From: Verrucomicrobiia bacterium
Lineage (GTDB): Bacteria; Verrucomicrobiota; Verrucomicrobiia; Limisphaerales; JAEYXS01
DNA: 59,065 nucleotides
NCBI GenBank assembly: GCA_036405135.1
Contig: DASWYF010000005.1
Location: 1-59,065, forward strand
Direction: 5' to 3'
Shown: positions 1 to 9,781 of the stretch, in pieces
Position numbering within the stretch: the first letter of the stretch is position 1
Layout of the letters: every line of letters begins with the position of its first letter
Made by a program: the position numbers and the translations under genes
Notes under the pieces: generated by a model
Told to the model about the DNA's origin: nothing
Database searches by the model: none
Seen by the model: only the letters and a program-made list of their open reading frames with translations

Positions 1-1656
1 AAGGTTGTGATTCGGTGAGATTGTTTTCGGCCAAACATCTGCTTTTAGTTCTAATAATGCAGCCCGCGGTTCAGTGCGGAATGGGTGGGTATCGCTGTAT
101 TGGCTGTAAGCGCTCTGCTGCAGGTCCGCGAAAGCAACACCGCTGATCCACGAGAGCGAGATGATGATGACGGCTATCTTGATGACATGTTTTACGGGGG
201 ATGATTGCTCTTGGTAGTAAAAGCGGCTTAAGGGCAGAAATAGCGAACCAATCGCAGCGAAGCTAAGCAGAAAGATTTCACCCAAGAGTTGGGAAGACCA
301 GCCGAGATGGAGATGCCAGTGGGCCGTGACCCAATCGAGGAAATCCGCCGAGTAATATCCCTGCCCTAGGTTCATGTTTTTTCCCATGGTGTGAAAGACA
401 GCTACCAGCAGGATCATAAAAGCCGAGAGGAAGGCGGCATGTATAGTCCGCTTCGTGACGGTGGCCGCCCAGAAGCTGACCGTGACGAACGATGCCAATA
501 GGAGACAGAGTGTCCAAAGGATGTGAAAGTCTTGCAGGATTTGCCAAGCCCAAGTCTTCATCGGTTTGGCCATGACGAAGGTTTCGAGTTGCGCGAGGAA
601 CAAAGGCAGGAGGACTGCGCAACCCAAACCGACGATACAGGCGAGGCTGAGTTTCAGCAGCCACTGGCGTCGCCAGGCGATGGGCAAGGTCAGATTGCAG
701 GCGTGTATGCCCATCTCTTTTTCTTCACCCAGGGAGATGCAGCCCGCAGTCACGAGGACCATGGTCGCATAGAGTGCCAAGAAACCGTTCAAGGTGTCTG
801 ACAAAAGGGAGTGCTTCAGCGGATAGAAGGTGTTCAGCAACAGCATCCCGATCCAAAGTGCCGAAAACAGGTAAGCCATCAGGAGAAGAGGCTTGAAATA
901 GGACAGTTCCTTGCGAAGCAGATTGAGCCGGGGTGAATTGGTCCGTATGCGAAACCAGAATGTGGCAGATGTTTTCTGATCGTCTGCAGCGGTCAGAAAG
1001 GGGATTTCCAGATTGGCAATGCCAGTGTCCTGCAAGCGGGAGAATAGTTTCCAGCCCAGCCACAGAAAAACTGGCGAAACCAGCAGACTGATACGTAGCA
1101 AAATTCCCTCAGTATTCTGGCTGGAGTCCCAGATGCCGATGTCGAAGTAGCGTGTTTGAGTGTAGACATACACCATGACCACAGCGATCGCTTGCGAGAA
1201 CAGACAAAGCATCGTGCCGCCGATGGTGGAGCGAGTAAACATCACCCAGAAAGCGCCGGAGCAAACGGTGTAAATCAAGAAGGCGAGGGCCAATTTCAAC
1301 TGACCACCGATCAAGCCCCAGAAAGGCAGGCAACTGATCCCATTCAAGAGGGCGATGGAGACGGTAAGGATGAAGGTGATCTTGAACTTCTCGGTCCAGA
1401 TCTGCCAGCGTGTGATGGGATGGCTGAGGAGGATCGGCAAGGTGCGTAGGCTGAACTCTTCACCGAAAGGAAGCGTGGACAGCAGTGCAGTGCCCAATAC
1501 GAAACCGACACATGCCAGCATATAAACACCGTTGAAACTTTGTTCGATCTGGGAGGCCGGGAGTAACCAGCTCAGAATAGGGACCAGTCCGATCAAGGCG
1601 GCCACCACCCACGGCCAGAAGAGGCTCTGGAATTCTTTTTTTAGGCGCACATTCAT
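1..1656 (-). CDS. ABC-2 type transporter permease, partial (C-terminus off window)
   Basis: The frame is open from the ATG at 1656 to the window edge, giving about 552 residues and no stop. It begins MNVRLKKEFQ, almost the same as the upstream permease (MNVRLKKEAQ), and shares its layout: hydrophobic segments, an internal FGEE and LGEE motif after membrane segments, and a late soluble region with a RAALLEL stretch matching RDALLNL in the neighbour. It is therefore a tandem paralogue, and probably 70-90 residues are missing. Its ATG overlaps the stop of the upstream gene (ATGA), which points to translational coupling. It likely forms a heteromeric membrane channel with that permease, driven by the ATPase at 3562-4455. 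The substrate is not readable from the sequence. Confidence 0.85.
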   Translation of the reverse strand, partial: MNVRLKKEFQSLFWPWVVAALIGLVPILSWLLPASQIEQSFNGVYMLACVGFVLGTALLSTLPFGEEFSLRTLPILLSHPITRWQIWTEKFKITFILTVSIALLNGISCLPFWGLIGGQLKLALAFLIYTVCSGAFWVMFTRSTIGGTMLCLFSQAIAVVMVYVYTQTRYFDIGIWDSSQNTEGILLRISLLVSPVFLWLGWKLFSRLQDTGIANLEIPFLTAADDQKTSATFWFRIRTNSPRLNLLRKELSYFKPLLLMAYLFSALWIGMLLLNTFYPLKHSLLSDTLNGFLALYATMVLVTAGCISLGEEKEMGIHACNLTLPIAWRRQWLLKLSLACIVGLGCAVLLPLFLAQLETFVMAKPMKTWAWQILQDFHILWTLCLLLASFVTVSFWAATVTKRTIHAAFLSAFMILLVAVFHTMGKNMNLGQGYYSADFLDWVTAHWHLHLGWSSQLLGEIFLLSFAAIGSLFLPLSRFYYQEQSSPVKHVIKIAVIIISLSWISGVAFADLQQSAYSQYSDTHPFRTEPRAALLELKADVWPKTISPNHNL

Positions 1657-3548
1657 GGTTTTCCTTGGGAAGTTTTCTGCTCGTTGCCCTTTTGAATGGT
1701 GGCTTCGTAAGAAGACATGTCCTTCTCCGCTTCGGAGTTCAGAGCGATCGGTTGCGGCCAGGTGTTCTTCGGGAAAATGACTAGCGCCATGCTGTAACGC
1801 TGGCCGCCTGAAGTGCCATAGTTGACCTTTACCGTGCTGTTTTGCAGCCACGCTTCCGTGCGGGGAGAAAGTTTGCCGGTGGCTACCAGTTCCGCAGGTG
1901 TGAAATAGCGGGATGATCGATCTGAGAAGTTTCCGTCTTGTGCATTGAGATTCAACAACGCATCGCGAGTCTCTTGATAGAGGAAGGATTCGCGGAAGCC
2001 TTCGAAATTCAGACATTTAGCCAGTGCGCCGGTGGCCATGCCGACGAGAGCGATGGCGAAGAAAGGGAACAGCAGTGATTTTTTGATGTTCTGCTGTTCA
2101 CTGTTCGTCTGGCGAAAGCATCTCCAGGCGGGAACAATAAAACTGGTGGCGGCGATGATAATGCCGCCGAGCAGAATGGGCCAGATACCGGTGGAAGCAA
2201 AAGTATGGCTTAGCTGATAGTGAGCCATCACGGAGTACACCGGGCCTTGTAAGACAGGCTGAACCAGCGGGCTGGCGTTATTAAGGGCGAGATGAAAGAG
2301 CGCGTAGAATCCGATGGCAGCGGCGATCGCCAAAAACAGTGCATGGACAGTGCGGTCGGCGACAGTGCCCGCCCAAATGCTTATCTGGACCAGCACTGCC
2401 ACCAGCAGGCTCGCGACCAACATCGAGCCTAGGAGCGGGCCTGAAAAGATTTTCATCATAGACGCATTCAGCGCTTTGCCCGTCAGTCCATGGAGCAGAG
2501 TAATGAGAAGGACAGTGCTGGAGAGCGCTATGAGGGTGGCGACGATGTTTTTGATGAGGAATTGCTTCTTGGCGGAGATAGGTGAACTGAGATTCAGGAT
2601 GTGCGTGCCAAGACGTTTTTCTTCGCCGAAGGAGAGGGAACCTGAGAGCAGAATCACGAGCGGAATATAGATGCCGCACAAACCATTGATAAGGGTGATG
2701 TGTACATCTGGATTGCCAGGACGGAGACTGAGGCTGATCGCGGCGGCGAGCCATAAGCTGGCGAAGAAAACTGCCATGAGCAGAATCGGCCTGAGCAAGC
2801 GCAGTTCTTTGAAGATCAGATTGAGAAGGGGGCGATTAGCATGGCTTCGAAAATCGATCACGCTTTTCTTGGCTTTGCCTGTAGATGAGGTGATTTCCAT
2901 CGCATCGTCCCAGTTGCCGGTGATCTCCAAGCGTCGGAGCCGTAACCAGCTTAGCAAAAGAAATACTGGTGCCATGATGAGGGACATGCGCGTGAGCAGC
3001 ACGTTGATTTTTGTCAGCTCGAGAGAGAGCCGATAGAGGTAAAGGAACTCGTCCTGAATCAGCCAGGCGATCAGATAAAGCGCTGCCAGACTGGTTAGAG
3101 AGAGAACAGCACCACCTAGGGCTGAACGGGTGATGAGGGACCAATACATGGCGGCACAGAACAAAAAAGGCAGAAGGCCGAATAAGGGCTGATAGTATGA
3201 AGGGAGGACGCGCGGGTCCAAATACCCGCCGGCTACGTGAAACAAGGTGAGTAATCCGATGGCGATGGCGGTCACGATCAATTTCTCCAGCCAGATCTGT
3301 GCCCGATGGCATGGCTGGCTGAAAAGCAGGGAGAAGGTGCGCTGCTGAAATTCATTGCCGAACAGCATGGCCGCCAGCATGACGACACTCAGCACGTATA
3401 TGCTTGAAGCGATGTAATAGAGTCTTTGTGCTGAGTAAACGCCCAGCGACATGAACAAACGGTCCAGAAGCGGTAGCAGGCCCGCCAAGGCGGCGACGAG
3501 CCAGGGCCAGAAAATCATCTGGGCTTCTTTTTTGAGACGCACGTTCAT
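1653..3548 (-). CDS. ABC-2 type transporter permease
   Basis: 631 residues with about twelve hydrophobic segments in two halves. The first half starts near residue 12 (FWPWLVAALAGLLPLL). A short soluble linker around residues 215-240 separates the halves, and a C-terminal extracytoplasmic domain follows residue 515. The FGEEKRLGTHIL motif after a membrane helix is typical of ABC-2 exporters related to bacitracin- and lantibiotic-type systems. It starts 13 bp after the ATPase gene and overlaps the next permease by ATGA. The order GntR, ATPase, permease, permease resembles YtrA-type operons of stress-induced exporters. No substrate can be assigned. Confidence 0.87.
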   Translation of the reverse strand: MNVRLKKEAQMIFWPWLVAALAGLLPLLDRLFMSLGVYSAQRLYYIASSIYVLSVVMLAAMLFGNEFQQRTFSLLFSQPCHRAQIWLEKLIVTAIAIGLLTLFHVAGGYLDPRVLPSYYQPLFGLLPFLFCAAMYWSLITRSALGGAVLSLTSLAALYLIAWLIQDEFLYLYRLSLELTKINVLLTRMSLIMAPVFLLLSWLRLRRLEITGNWDDAMEITSSTGKAKKSVIDFRSHANRPLLNLIFKELRLLRPILLMAVFFASLWLAAAISLSLRPGNPDVHITLINGLCGIYIPLVILLSGSLSFGEEKRLGTHILNLSSPISAKKQFLIKNIVATLIALSSTVLLITLLHGLTGKALNASMMKIFSGPLLGSMLVASLLVAVLVQISIWAGTVADRTVHALFLAIAAAIGFYALFHLALNNASPLVQPVLQGPVYSVMAHYQLSHTFASTGIWPILLGGIIIAATSFIVPAWRCFRQTNSEQQNIKKSLLFPFFAIALVGMATGALAKCLNFEGFRESFLYQETRDALLNLNAQDGNFSDRSSRYFTPAELVATGKLSPRTEAWLQNSTVKVNYGTSGGQRYSMALVIFPKNTWPQPIALNSEAEKDMSSYEATIQKGNEQKTSQGKP

Positions 3549-3561
3549 GGTGAATTCCTCC

Positions 3562-4455
3562 TCAAGTCTTTAGCGTGGCGACGAAGACTTCTTCCAATGT
3601 GAGTGATTCGCTGGTGAGGTCTTCAGGGGCGAGTTGTTTCAGGCGGTCGTAGATGAGGGGGCCGCCGCCGTTGGCGATGACTTCGAGCTGGCGGCCGTCT
3701 TTACGCACGTGCAGGGCTTCTTTGAGGTCGAGGTTGTCTGGCTGGCGGGCGAAGCGCGCGCGGATCTTTTGATACCGCGAACGCGCTTCGTCCGCTCCCA
3801 GCTTCAGCACCTCCCGGCCGGCGTCCATGATGGTAAATTCGTCGATGAGGCCCTCGAACTCGCTGATGAGATGCGTGGAGACGAGGATAGTGCGGTTGCC
3901 GGGATCGCTCTCCTGATACGCGCCGATGACGGTCTCGATGAATTCACGGCGCACGATGGGATCGAGGCCGGAGGTGGGTTCATCGAGGATGAGGAGTTCA
4001 GGCTCCGGGCAGATGGCACCGATGAGGGCGACTTGGGTGCGCTGGCCTTTCGAGAGGCCGCCGGTCTTTTGATCGGCCTTCAAGCGGAAGCGGCCGAGGA
4101 GTTCACCTTCGATCTTGCTGCTCCAATGCGGGCGGAAGGAGGCGAGGTAATCGAGGGTTTCACGCACGGTCATCCATGGGTAGAAGGCGACGAAGTCCGG
4201 CACATAAGCGAGGCGGCGTTTTACTTCCACCTCGTGCTTCGCGGGGTCGAGGCCGAAGAGGTGCACGGTGCCGTGCTGTGGGCGCAGGAGATTGAGCAGG
4301 CACTTCATGGTGGTGGTCTTGCCCGCGCCGTTCCGGCCGAAGAGGCCGTAGCAGCGTCCGCGCGGCACGCTGAGGTTGAACTCGTGCACGGCTTCGTTGC
4401 GGCCGTAGGCGTGGCTGAGGCCTTGGATATCAATGACAGCGGCGGGTGTGCTCAT
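3562..4455 (-). CDS. ABC transporter ATP-binding protein
   Basis: 297 residues forming one nucleotide-binding domain plus a C-terminal extension. Walker A is GRNGAGKTT at about residues 40-48, the signature is LSKGQ at 134-138 and Walker B is LLILDEPTSGLD at 154-165, followed by an H-loop histidine in STHL. The signature lacks the usual second glycine (LSKGQ rather than LSGGQ), as is common in ABC-2 exporter ATPases. Its ATG overlaps the GntR stop by four bases, and two permeases follow. It powers export or membrane remodelling at the inner membrane in an operon with its own regulator. Confidence 0.94.
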   Translation of the reverse strand: MSTPAAVIDIQGLSHAYGRNEAVHEFNLSVPRGRCYGLFGRNGAGKTTTMKCLLNLLRPQHGTVHLFGLDPAKHEVEVKRRLAYVPDFVAFYPWMTVRETLDYLASFRPHWSSKIEGELLGRFRLKADQKTGGLSKGQRTQVALIGAICPEPELLILDEPTSGLDPIVRREFIETVIGAYQESDPGNRTILVSTHLISEFEGLIDEFTIMDAGREVLKLGADEARSRYQKIRARFARQPDNLDLKEALHVRKDGRQLEVIANGGGPLIYDRLKQLAPEDLTSESLTLEEVFVATLKT

Positions 4456-4877
4456 AAGGTGGCGGGTTGGGTGTCCGGTTCGTTATCGCGCTGGCGCGCC
4501 TCCATCGCGGCCAGGCGTTCGTGGACGAGGGTGACAAATTCTTCGGGGCTTACTTGCAGGTGATGGGCCTGGACGATGGCTTGGTCGATCTCCTGGATGA
4601 GCAGCTTGCGGCGGGCGTCTTTCTTCAGCGGGGAAGCGCCCTTGCGTTTCACGAAGCAGCCTTTGCCGGGAATGGATTCGATGACGTCCTGGCTCTCTAA
4701 CTCCGCGTAGGCCTTGGCGATGGTGTTGCGGTTAACGCGCAGTTCCTCAGCCAAGGGGCGGATGCCGGGGAGGGGTTCATCCGGCTGGAGCGCGCCCGAG
4801 GCGGCGGCGGCCTTGATCTGCTCGACAAGCTGCAGATAGACCGGGAGACCGGATTTGAAATTGATCTGAAAGATCAT
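4452..4877 (-). CDS. GntR family regulator, YtrA type
   Basis: 141 residues. The N-terminal winged helix includes GLPVYLQLVEQIK near residue 10 and the recognition region LRVNRNTIAKAYAELE at about 46-61. Only a short helical C-terminal segment follows, which is the size and shape of the YtrA subgroup rather than of effector-binding GntR proteins. It is the first gene of the ABC transporter operon, overlapping the ATPase gene by ATGA. An inverted repeat over the promoter just upstream suggests that it represses its own operon. The inducing signal is unknown; in the family it is often cell-envelope stress. Confidence 0.92.
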   Translation of the reverse strand: MIFQINFKSGLPVYLQLVEQIKAAAASGALQPDEPLPGIRPLAEELRVNRNTIAKAYAELESQDVIESIPGKGCFVKRKGASPLKKDARRKLLIQEIDQAIVQAHHLQVSPEEFVTLVHERLAAMEARQRDNEPDTQPATL

Positions 4878-4890
4878 GGCCTTGGTTAAG

Positions 4891-4928
4891 TGTCATAGGA
4901 CAGTATGACAGTTTGTGGCGGATGTCAA
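4891..4928 (-). promoter_or_regulatory. Promoter and GntR operator of the ABC operon
   Basis: On the minus strand a consensus -35 TTGACA (4928-4923) is followed after 17 bp by TACTGT (4905-4900). A perfect inverted repeat, TGTCATA-N6-TATGACA (4891-4910), covers the -10 and lies 13 bp before the GntR start codon. Position and symmetry fit a dimeric repressor site, and autoregulation is inferred. Confidence 0.75.
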
Positions 4929-4934
4929 TGGGGG

Positions 4935-5053
4935 ATTTTTTAGCCACTGATGAAACACGGAAGAACACAGATGAGGAATTAGAAAGGGGAAACATCGAAC
5001 ATCGAGAGGGGAAATCGAAGACGACGACGTGAACGAGGACGATTACGAATGGG
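4935..5053. repeat. Cluster of interspersed repeat words
   Basis: Three repeat families stand side by side: a CCACTGATGAAACACGG word (4941 on), an AACATCGAACATCGAGAGG word (about 4989-5010), and a GACGACGACG...GACGATTACGAA word (about 5016-5048). Each recurs elsewhere in the window (16.5, 18.1, 22.9 and 42.6 kb; 6.3, 18.1, 23.3, 42.7 and 58.2 kb; 23.5 and 58.5 kb). The stretch has no gene. Confidence 0.7.
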
Positions 5054-6343
5054 TTAGCGCAGGTCGAGAGCAACTAGCTTCTTGGTGTCGCGGGCGTAGA
5101 GGGTGCCGTTGGCCAGCGCGGGGTAGTTGCGGAGGTTGCTGCCGAGGATCTGGGCGCGGTTGAGGAGTTTGAATTCATCGGGCGTGGCGGCGACGGAGAG
5201 GAGTTCGCCGCGTTCGGTGAGGACGAGGAGTTGATCGCCGGCGAGCAGGACGTTCGCGGGGGTGAGGCCGGGTTTGGTCCACATCACTTTCCCGGTAGCG
5301 AGTTCGACACAGCGGAGTTCAGTGCCGCCGGGGAAGTCGTGGCGGCCATGCAGACCGTAGAGATAACCCTTCGCATGGACGCTGGTGGCGTATTGGTTGG
5401 ACATGGAGTCGTCGTTCGACCAGATGGCTTTGGGTTTGTCGCCGGTGAGTTCGAAGAGGGACGCGCCGGTGTCATAGCTGGCAGAGATGAAGATGCGGTT
5501 GCCGATGATAAGCGGCGTGGCGGCGTTCACGGAAGCGTTCTCACGGGAACGCCAAGGGTGATCGAAAACCACTTTGCCGTCGGTGGGGCCGAGCGCGGCG
5601 AGACCGGCGCGGTGGAAGACGAGGGCGAGGCGCTGGCCGTTGATGGTGGCGATGGCAGGGGAGGAATAGCTGGCTTCGTTGTCGTTCGTTTTCCATTTCA
5701 CTTTGCCGGTGACGAGCTCGAAGGCGACGATACCGGCGCTGTTCTCTCCGCCGATGTTCACGATGATAGTAGAGCCATCCACAAGCGGAGAGCAGGCAAG
5801 GCCGAAGAAGCCTTTATCCGCGCCGAATTCTTTGCGGGTATTCACCTGCCAGAGTTTGGTGCCGTCTTTGAAGTTTAAGGCGGTGAGGATGCCATCAGCA
5901 CCGAAGGTCACGACGGTATTGCTGGTGATGGTGGGGACGGCGCGTGGGCCGTTATCGAAACCGAAGTTATCCGTGTATGCGGTGGGATATTTAAACTGCC
6001 AAATGTTGGTGCCATTGGTGGCGTTGAGACAGTCGATGATTTCTTCATTCGCTAGACGGTGGAAGAGGATGAGTTTGCCATCGCGTACGGAAGGACCGGC
6101 GAAACCGGAGCCGACATTTTTCTGCCAGAGGACTTTGGGGCCTTCTTTCGACCACGAGGTGGCGAGAGCGGGGCCAGAGTAGATGCCATCGCGGTTGGGG
6201 CCGAGGATCTGGGGCCAGTCTTGGGCGGAGAGGGAAAGGGAAAATAGGAAGAGGAGGAGGAACAATGGGAAACATCGAACATCGAACGTCCAACTTCCAA
6301 CATCGAGAGGGGGGCGGTGTTGTCTGGGGATAGAAATATTCAT
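5054..6343 (-). CDS. PQQ-like beta-propeller repeat protein, exported
   Basis: 429 residues. A hydrophobic signal segment (FPLFLLLFLFSLSLSAQ, about 26-42) is followed by DWPQILGPNRDG, the usual start of verrucomicrobial and planctomycete outer-membrane-protein-assembly-like propellers. Blades are visible as repeated W-containing strands: GTNIWQFK, GTKLWQVNT, TGKVKWKTND, TGKVMWTKPG. No enzyme residues are evident; the family is a structural or PQQ-binding-like propeller of unknown role. Its ATG overlaps the stop of the LysM gene (ATGA). Residues about 10-25 (PPLDVGSWTFDVRC) are encoded by a copy of an interspersed repeat, so the true start could instead be a TTG next to the signal segment. Confidence 0.88.
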   Translation of the reverse strand: MNISIPRQHRPPLDVGSWTFDVRCFPLFLLLFLFSLSLSAQDWPQILGPNRDGIYSGPALATSWSKEGPKVLWQKNVGSGFAGPSVRDGKLILFHRLANEEIIDCLNATNGTNIWQFKYPTAYTDNFGFDNGPRAVPTITSNTVVTFGADGILTALNFKDGTKLWQVNTRKEFGADKGFFGLACSPLVDGSTIIVNIGGENSAGIVAFELVTGKVKWKTNDNEASYSSPAIATINGQRLALVFHRAGLAALGPTDGKVVFDHPWRSRENASVNAATPLIIGNRIFISASYDTGASLFELTGDKPKAIWSNDDSMSNQYATSVHAKGYLYGLHGRHDFPGGTELRCVELATGKVMWTKPGLTPANVLLAGDQLLVLTERGELLSVAATPDEFKLLNRAQILGSNLRNYPALANGTLYARDTKKLVALDLR

Positions 6344-7200
6344 TTGGGCAGTTCAGACAGCAGCTTGGCCAAGGGCGCATAGGAGACTGTGCTGATGAAT
6401 ATGATAATGCCCGCAACCCAAGATACAAACCAAGACATGACGAGGAGAGTGACGACGCTGCGCCATTTGCAATCGAGGGTGTTTTTGATGGCGAAGAGAC
6501 TTAGAAGAAACCAAGCGAGTAAAACGAGCGGCAATATCGCGATCAGGGCCGCGATGCTCCAAGGCTCAAATTTGGCGGTTACTCCTAACGCAATACCCAG
6601 AACGAGCAGCAACATCCCACCGATGAAACAGAGGGTGCCCAAAATCTCCAAGTAGATGGCCAGTTTCAAGCAACGGAAGTAAGTCGTTTCTATTTGGGAA
6701 AACCAGCAGGAGATGCGGAGGTTCAGAGCTTGGAGGAAAGTTCCCAAAAGCAGGATGAGCGGAAGTGACCAGCTCAGGTAATCAGAAATGTTTATGGCAT
6801 GCTCATTTGTGGGCATAGGAGTGCTGGTCGTAGGTGGCGGATCAGGAGGCACAATATTACCCGGTGGGACCGCTGGGTGTGTGGGAGCAGGAGCATTCGT
6901 GGGTGTCGGCGGGGCCAAGGGAATCATGCCGGTTTGCGTATCTGGCAGATTCAGTTGCTGGCCGAGGCGGATGGTGTGGGGCGGGGGCAGGTTATTCAGG
7001 CGGGCGATGTCTGGCCAGCGAGCAGCACTGCCGAGTTCGCGTTGGGCGATGCGCTGGAGGGTGTCACCGGATTTGACGGTGTAGGTGCGGGCGGTGGCGG
7101 TGAAAATCGAGAGCAGGAACAGCAGGGTGATGAGCAGGAGCGAAAAGAGCGTGGTCCTTGAACGGCGAGGTTTGATTGGTGGTTGAAAAATCAAAGCCAT
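6340..7200 (-). CDS. LysM domain membrane protein
   Basis: 286 residues. A signal or anchor helix lies at about 16-36, then one LysM domain (YTVKSGDTLQRIAQRELG ... RLGQQLNLP) at about 40-86. A proline/threonine-rich linker to about residue 135 leads to four hydrophobic helices in the C-terminal half. LysM binds N-acetylglucosamine polymers, so the protein probably contacts peptidoglycan while held in the inner membrane. It is upstream of and overlapping the propeller gene, and the two are probably co-transcribed. The combination of LysM with a four-helix membrane domain is one I do not recognise as a named family. Confidence 0.85.
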   Translation of the reverse strand: MALIFQPPIKPRRSRTTLFSLLLITLLFLLSIFTATARTYTVKSGDTLQRIAQRELGSAARWPDIARLNNLPPPHTIRLGQQLNLPDTQTGMIPLAPPTPTNAPAPTHPAVPPGNIVPPDPPPTTSTPMPTNEHAINISDYLSWSLPLILLLGTFLQALNLRISCWFSQIETTYFRCLKLAIYLEILGTLCFIGGMLLLVLGIALGVTAKFEPWSIAALIAILPLVLLAWFLLSLFAIKNTLDCKWRSVVTLLVMSWFVSWVAGIIIFISTVSYAPLAKLLSELPK

Positions 7201-7227
7201 GCTTCCTGGGGCATGACTGTCACTGAA

Positions 7228-7551
7228 TCAGGCGCGGCTGGCAATGAGCTTTAGAAGTCCTGGAAAGTGTTTGTTCAGCTCGGTGGTGCGCAGAGAGGTC
7301 ATGCACTTGGTGCCTTCCGCTTTGGTGGAGATGAGGCCGGCATCGCGCAGGACTTCGAAGTGATGGGAGCGCGTCGCTTTCGAGATGTCCAGCGGGACTT
7401 CGTTGCAGGCGAGGGCGCGACCCTCCGCACGTTGCAACTCCTGCACGATGGCGAGGCGGCAGGGATCGGAAAGCGCCTGCATGACCGTGGCCAAAGGCAC
7501 GTCTTTCAGATCCGGATGCGAATAGGTCTTCACTGCGGGGCAACATCGCAT
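7228..7551 (-). CDS. ArsR family transcriptional regulator
   Basis: 107 residues with a winged helix: PLATVMQALSDPCRLAIVQEL at the front and the recognition region ISKATRSHHFEVLRDAGLI at about 54-72. The metal-site motif of ArsR/SmtB (ELCVCDL) is absent, so metal sensing is unlikely. It is divergent from a luciferase-like monooxygenase gene, and two identical-format palindromes lie between them. It probably represses both directions; this pairing of ArsR with flavin-dependent oxidoreductases is common in bacteria. The ATG at 7551 gives a normal family N-terminus. Confidence 0.9.
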   Translation of the reverse strand: MRCCPAVKTYSHPDLKDVPLATVMQALSDPCRLAIVQELQRAEGRALACNEVPLDISKATRSHHFEVLRDAGLISTKAEGTKCMTSLRTTELNKHFPGLLKLIASRA

Positions 7552-7562
7552 GCTTTGAATAG

Positions 7563-7629
7563 TTCGACAATCATCGAATTATATTTTGACGAACAGTGGG
7601 AGGTGATTTAAGTTCGATTTACGTCGAAC
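7563..7629. promoter_or_regulatory. Divergent promoters with two matching operators
   Basis: Two sites of the form TTCGA-N6-TCGAA are centred 50 bp apart, at 7563-7578 and 7613-7628 (the second extends to GTTCGA-N6-TCGAAC). The first abuts a minus-strand TATAAT (7583-7578) facing the ArsR gene. The second overlaps a plus-strand -10 TAAGTT (7609-7614) placed 17 bp after TTGACG (7586-7591), facing the monooxygenase gene. The geometry suggests one repressor closing both promoters. Confidence 0.72.
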
Positions 7630-7667
7630 AAGTATTCGGCGGGTCGCAAATTGAGCTAAGTTGTTCC

Positions 7668-8666
7668 ATGATCCAAAAAGCAACCATTCCATTTTCAGTC
7701 CTTGATCTCGCTTCGGTGCGGGAAGGCGGGAGTGTGGCGGAGAGTTTTCGTAATACGATGAGCTTGGCGCAGCATGTCGAGCGGCTGGGCTACAAACGCT
7801 TTTGGCTGGCGGAGCATCATAACATGGCGGGTATCGCAAGTGCGGCTACGTCGGTCTTGATCGGTCATGTGGCGGGTGGGACGAAGACATTGCGCGTGGG
7901 CTCGGGTGGCATCATGTTGCCGAACCATGCAGCGCTGATCATCGCGGAACATTTCGGGACACTAGAGGCGTTGTATCCGGGACGGATTGATTTGGGGTTA
8001 GGTCGCGCACCGGGTTCGGATCAATTGGCGGCGCGAGCTATCGGACGTGATCCTTCGGCGGGGGATAAGTTTCCAGAACAGGTGCAGGAGTTGTTGAGGT
8101 TCTTGGGGCCAGTAGCACCGGGACAACGATTACAGGCGGTGCCGGGTGGCGGATCGAATGTGCCGGTGTGGTTGTTGGGTTCCAGCTTGTTCAGTGCGCA
8201 TCTGGCGGCAGTGCTAGGATTGCCGTTTGCGTTCGCAAGTCAGTTCGCGCCCGCGATGATGATGGATGCGCTTGAACTGTATCGGAGCAAATTTGAACCT
8301 TCTGTATATTTAACGAGACCATACGCGATGGTAGGGTTGCCGGTGATCGCGGCGGAGACGGATGATCAGGCGCAGTATTTGGTCACGTCTGCTTACCAAC
8401 GTGTTTTGAAACTGCGCCGGGGTGAGGCGCTCTATGTTCCGCCGCCGGTGCAAAGCATGGACGGCTTATGGAACGAAGTGGAGCGACAGATGGTAGCGGA
8501 ACACTTTGGCGCGGCGATCATCGGTGGGCCGGAAACGGTGGAGCGGAAGTTGCGGGCATTCATCGATAAGACAGGAGCGGATGAGCTGATGCTGCACTCG
8601 GAGTTCTATCTGCATGAGGATCGATTGAGGTCTTATGAGATCGTAGCGGGGATTTTTATGAAGTGA
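7668..8666 (+). CDS. LLM class flavin-dependent oxidoreductase
   Basis: 332 residues from the ATG at 7668. The longer reading from 7596 adds 24 residues encoded by operator DNA and is rejected. [17 protein letters not shown] is the typical start of the luciferase-like MsnO8 subgroup; [22 protein letters not shown] and [14 protein letters not shown] are the conserved blocks around the flavin site. It is a single-component type that probably oxidises small organic substrates with reduced FMN supplied by another enzyme. Divergent from the ArsR regulator; 28 bp later follows an aldo/keto reductase, probably in the same transcript. Confidence 0.93.
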   Translation: MIQKATIPFSVLDLASVREGGSVAESFRNTMSLAQHVERLGYKRFWLAEHHNMAGIASAATSVLIGHVAGGTKTLRVGSGGIMLPNHAALIIAEHFGTLEALYPGRIDLGLGRAPGSDQLAARAIGRDPSAGDKFPEQVQELLRFLGPVAPGQRLQAVPGGGSNVPVWLLGSSLFSAHLAAVLGLPFAFASQFAPAMMMDALELYRSKFEPSVYLTRPYAMVGLPVIAAETDDQAQYLVTSAYQRVLKLRRGEALYVPPPVQSMDGLWNEVERQMVAEHFGAAIIGGPETVERKLRAFIDKTGADELMLHSEFYLHEDRLRSYEIVAGIFMK

Positions 8667-8694
8667 GCGGAAACATCTCACTGGAGATACATTT

Positions 8695-9726
<1,032 letters not shown>

Positions 9727-9781
9727 GTGGTGATGTTATTTTGCGCTTGAGCGAAAAATGGGAAATGCGAGTCTCCTGCGC

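Noticed and set aside
3634..4563. 309-residue open frame on the plus strand opposite the ABC ATPase gene
   Set aside because: Antiparallel shadow of a gene with intact Walker and signature motifs; the product has no family features.
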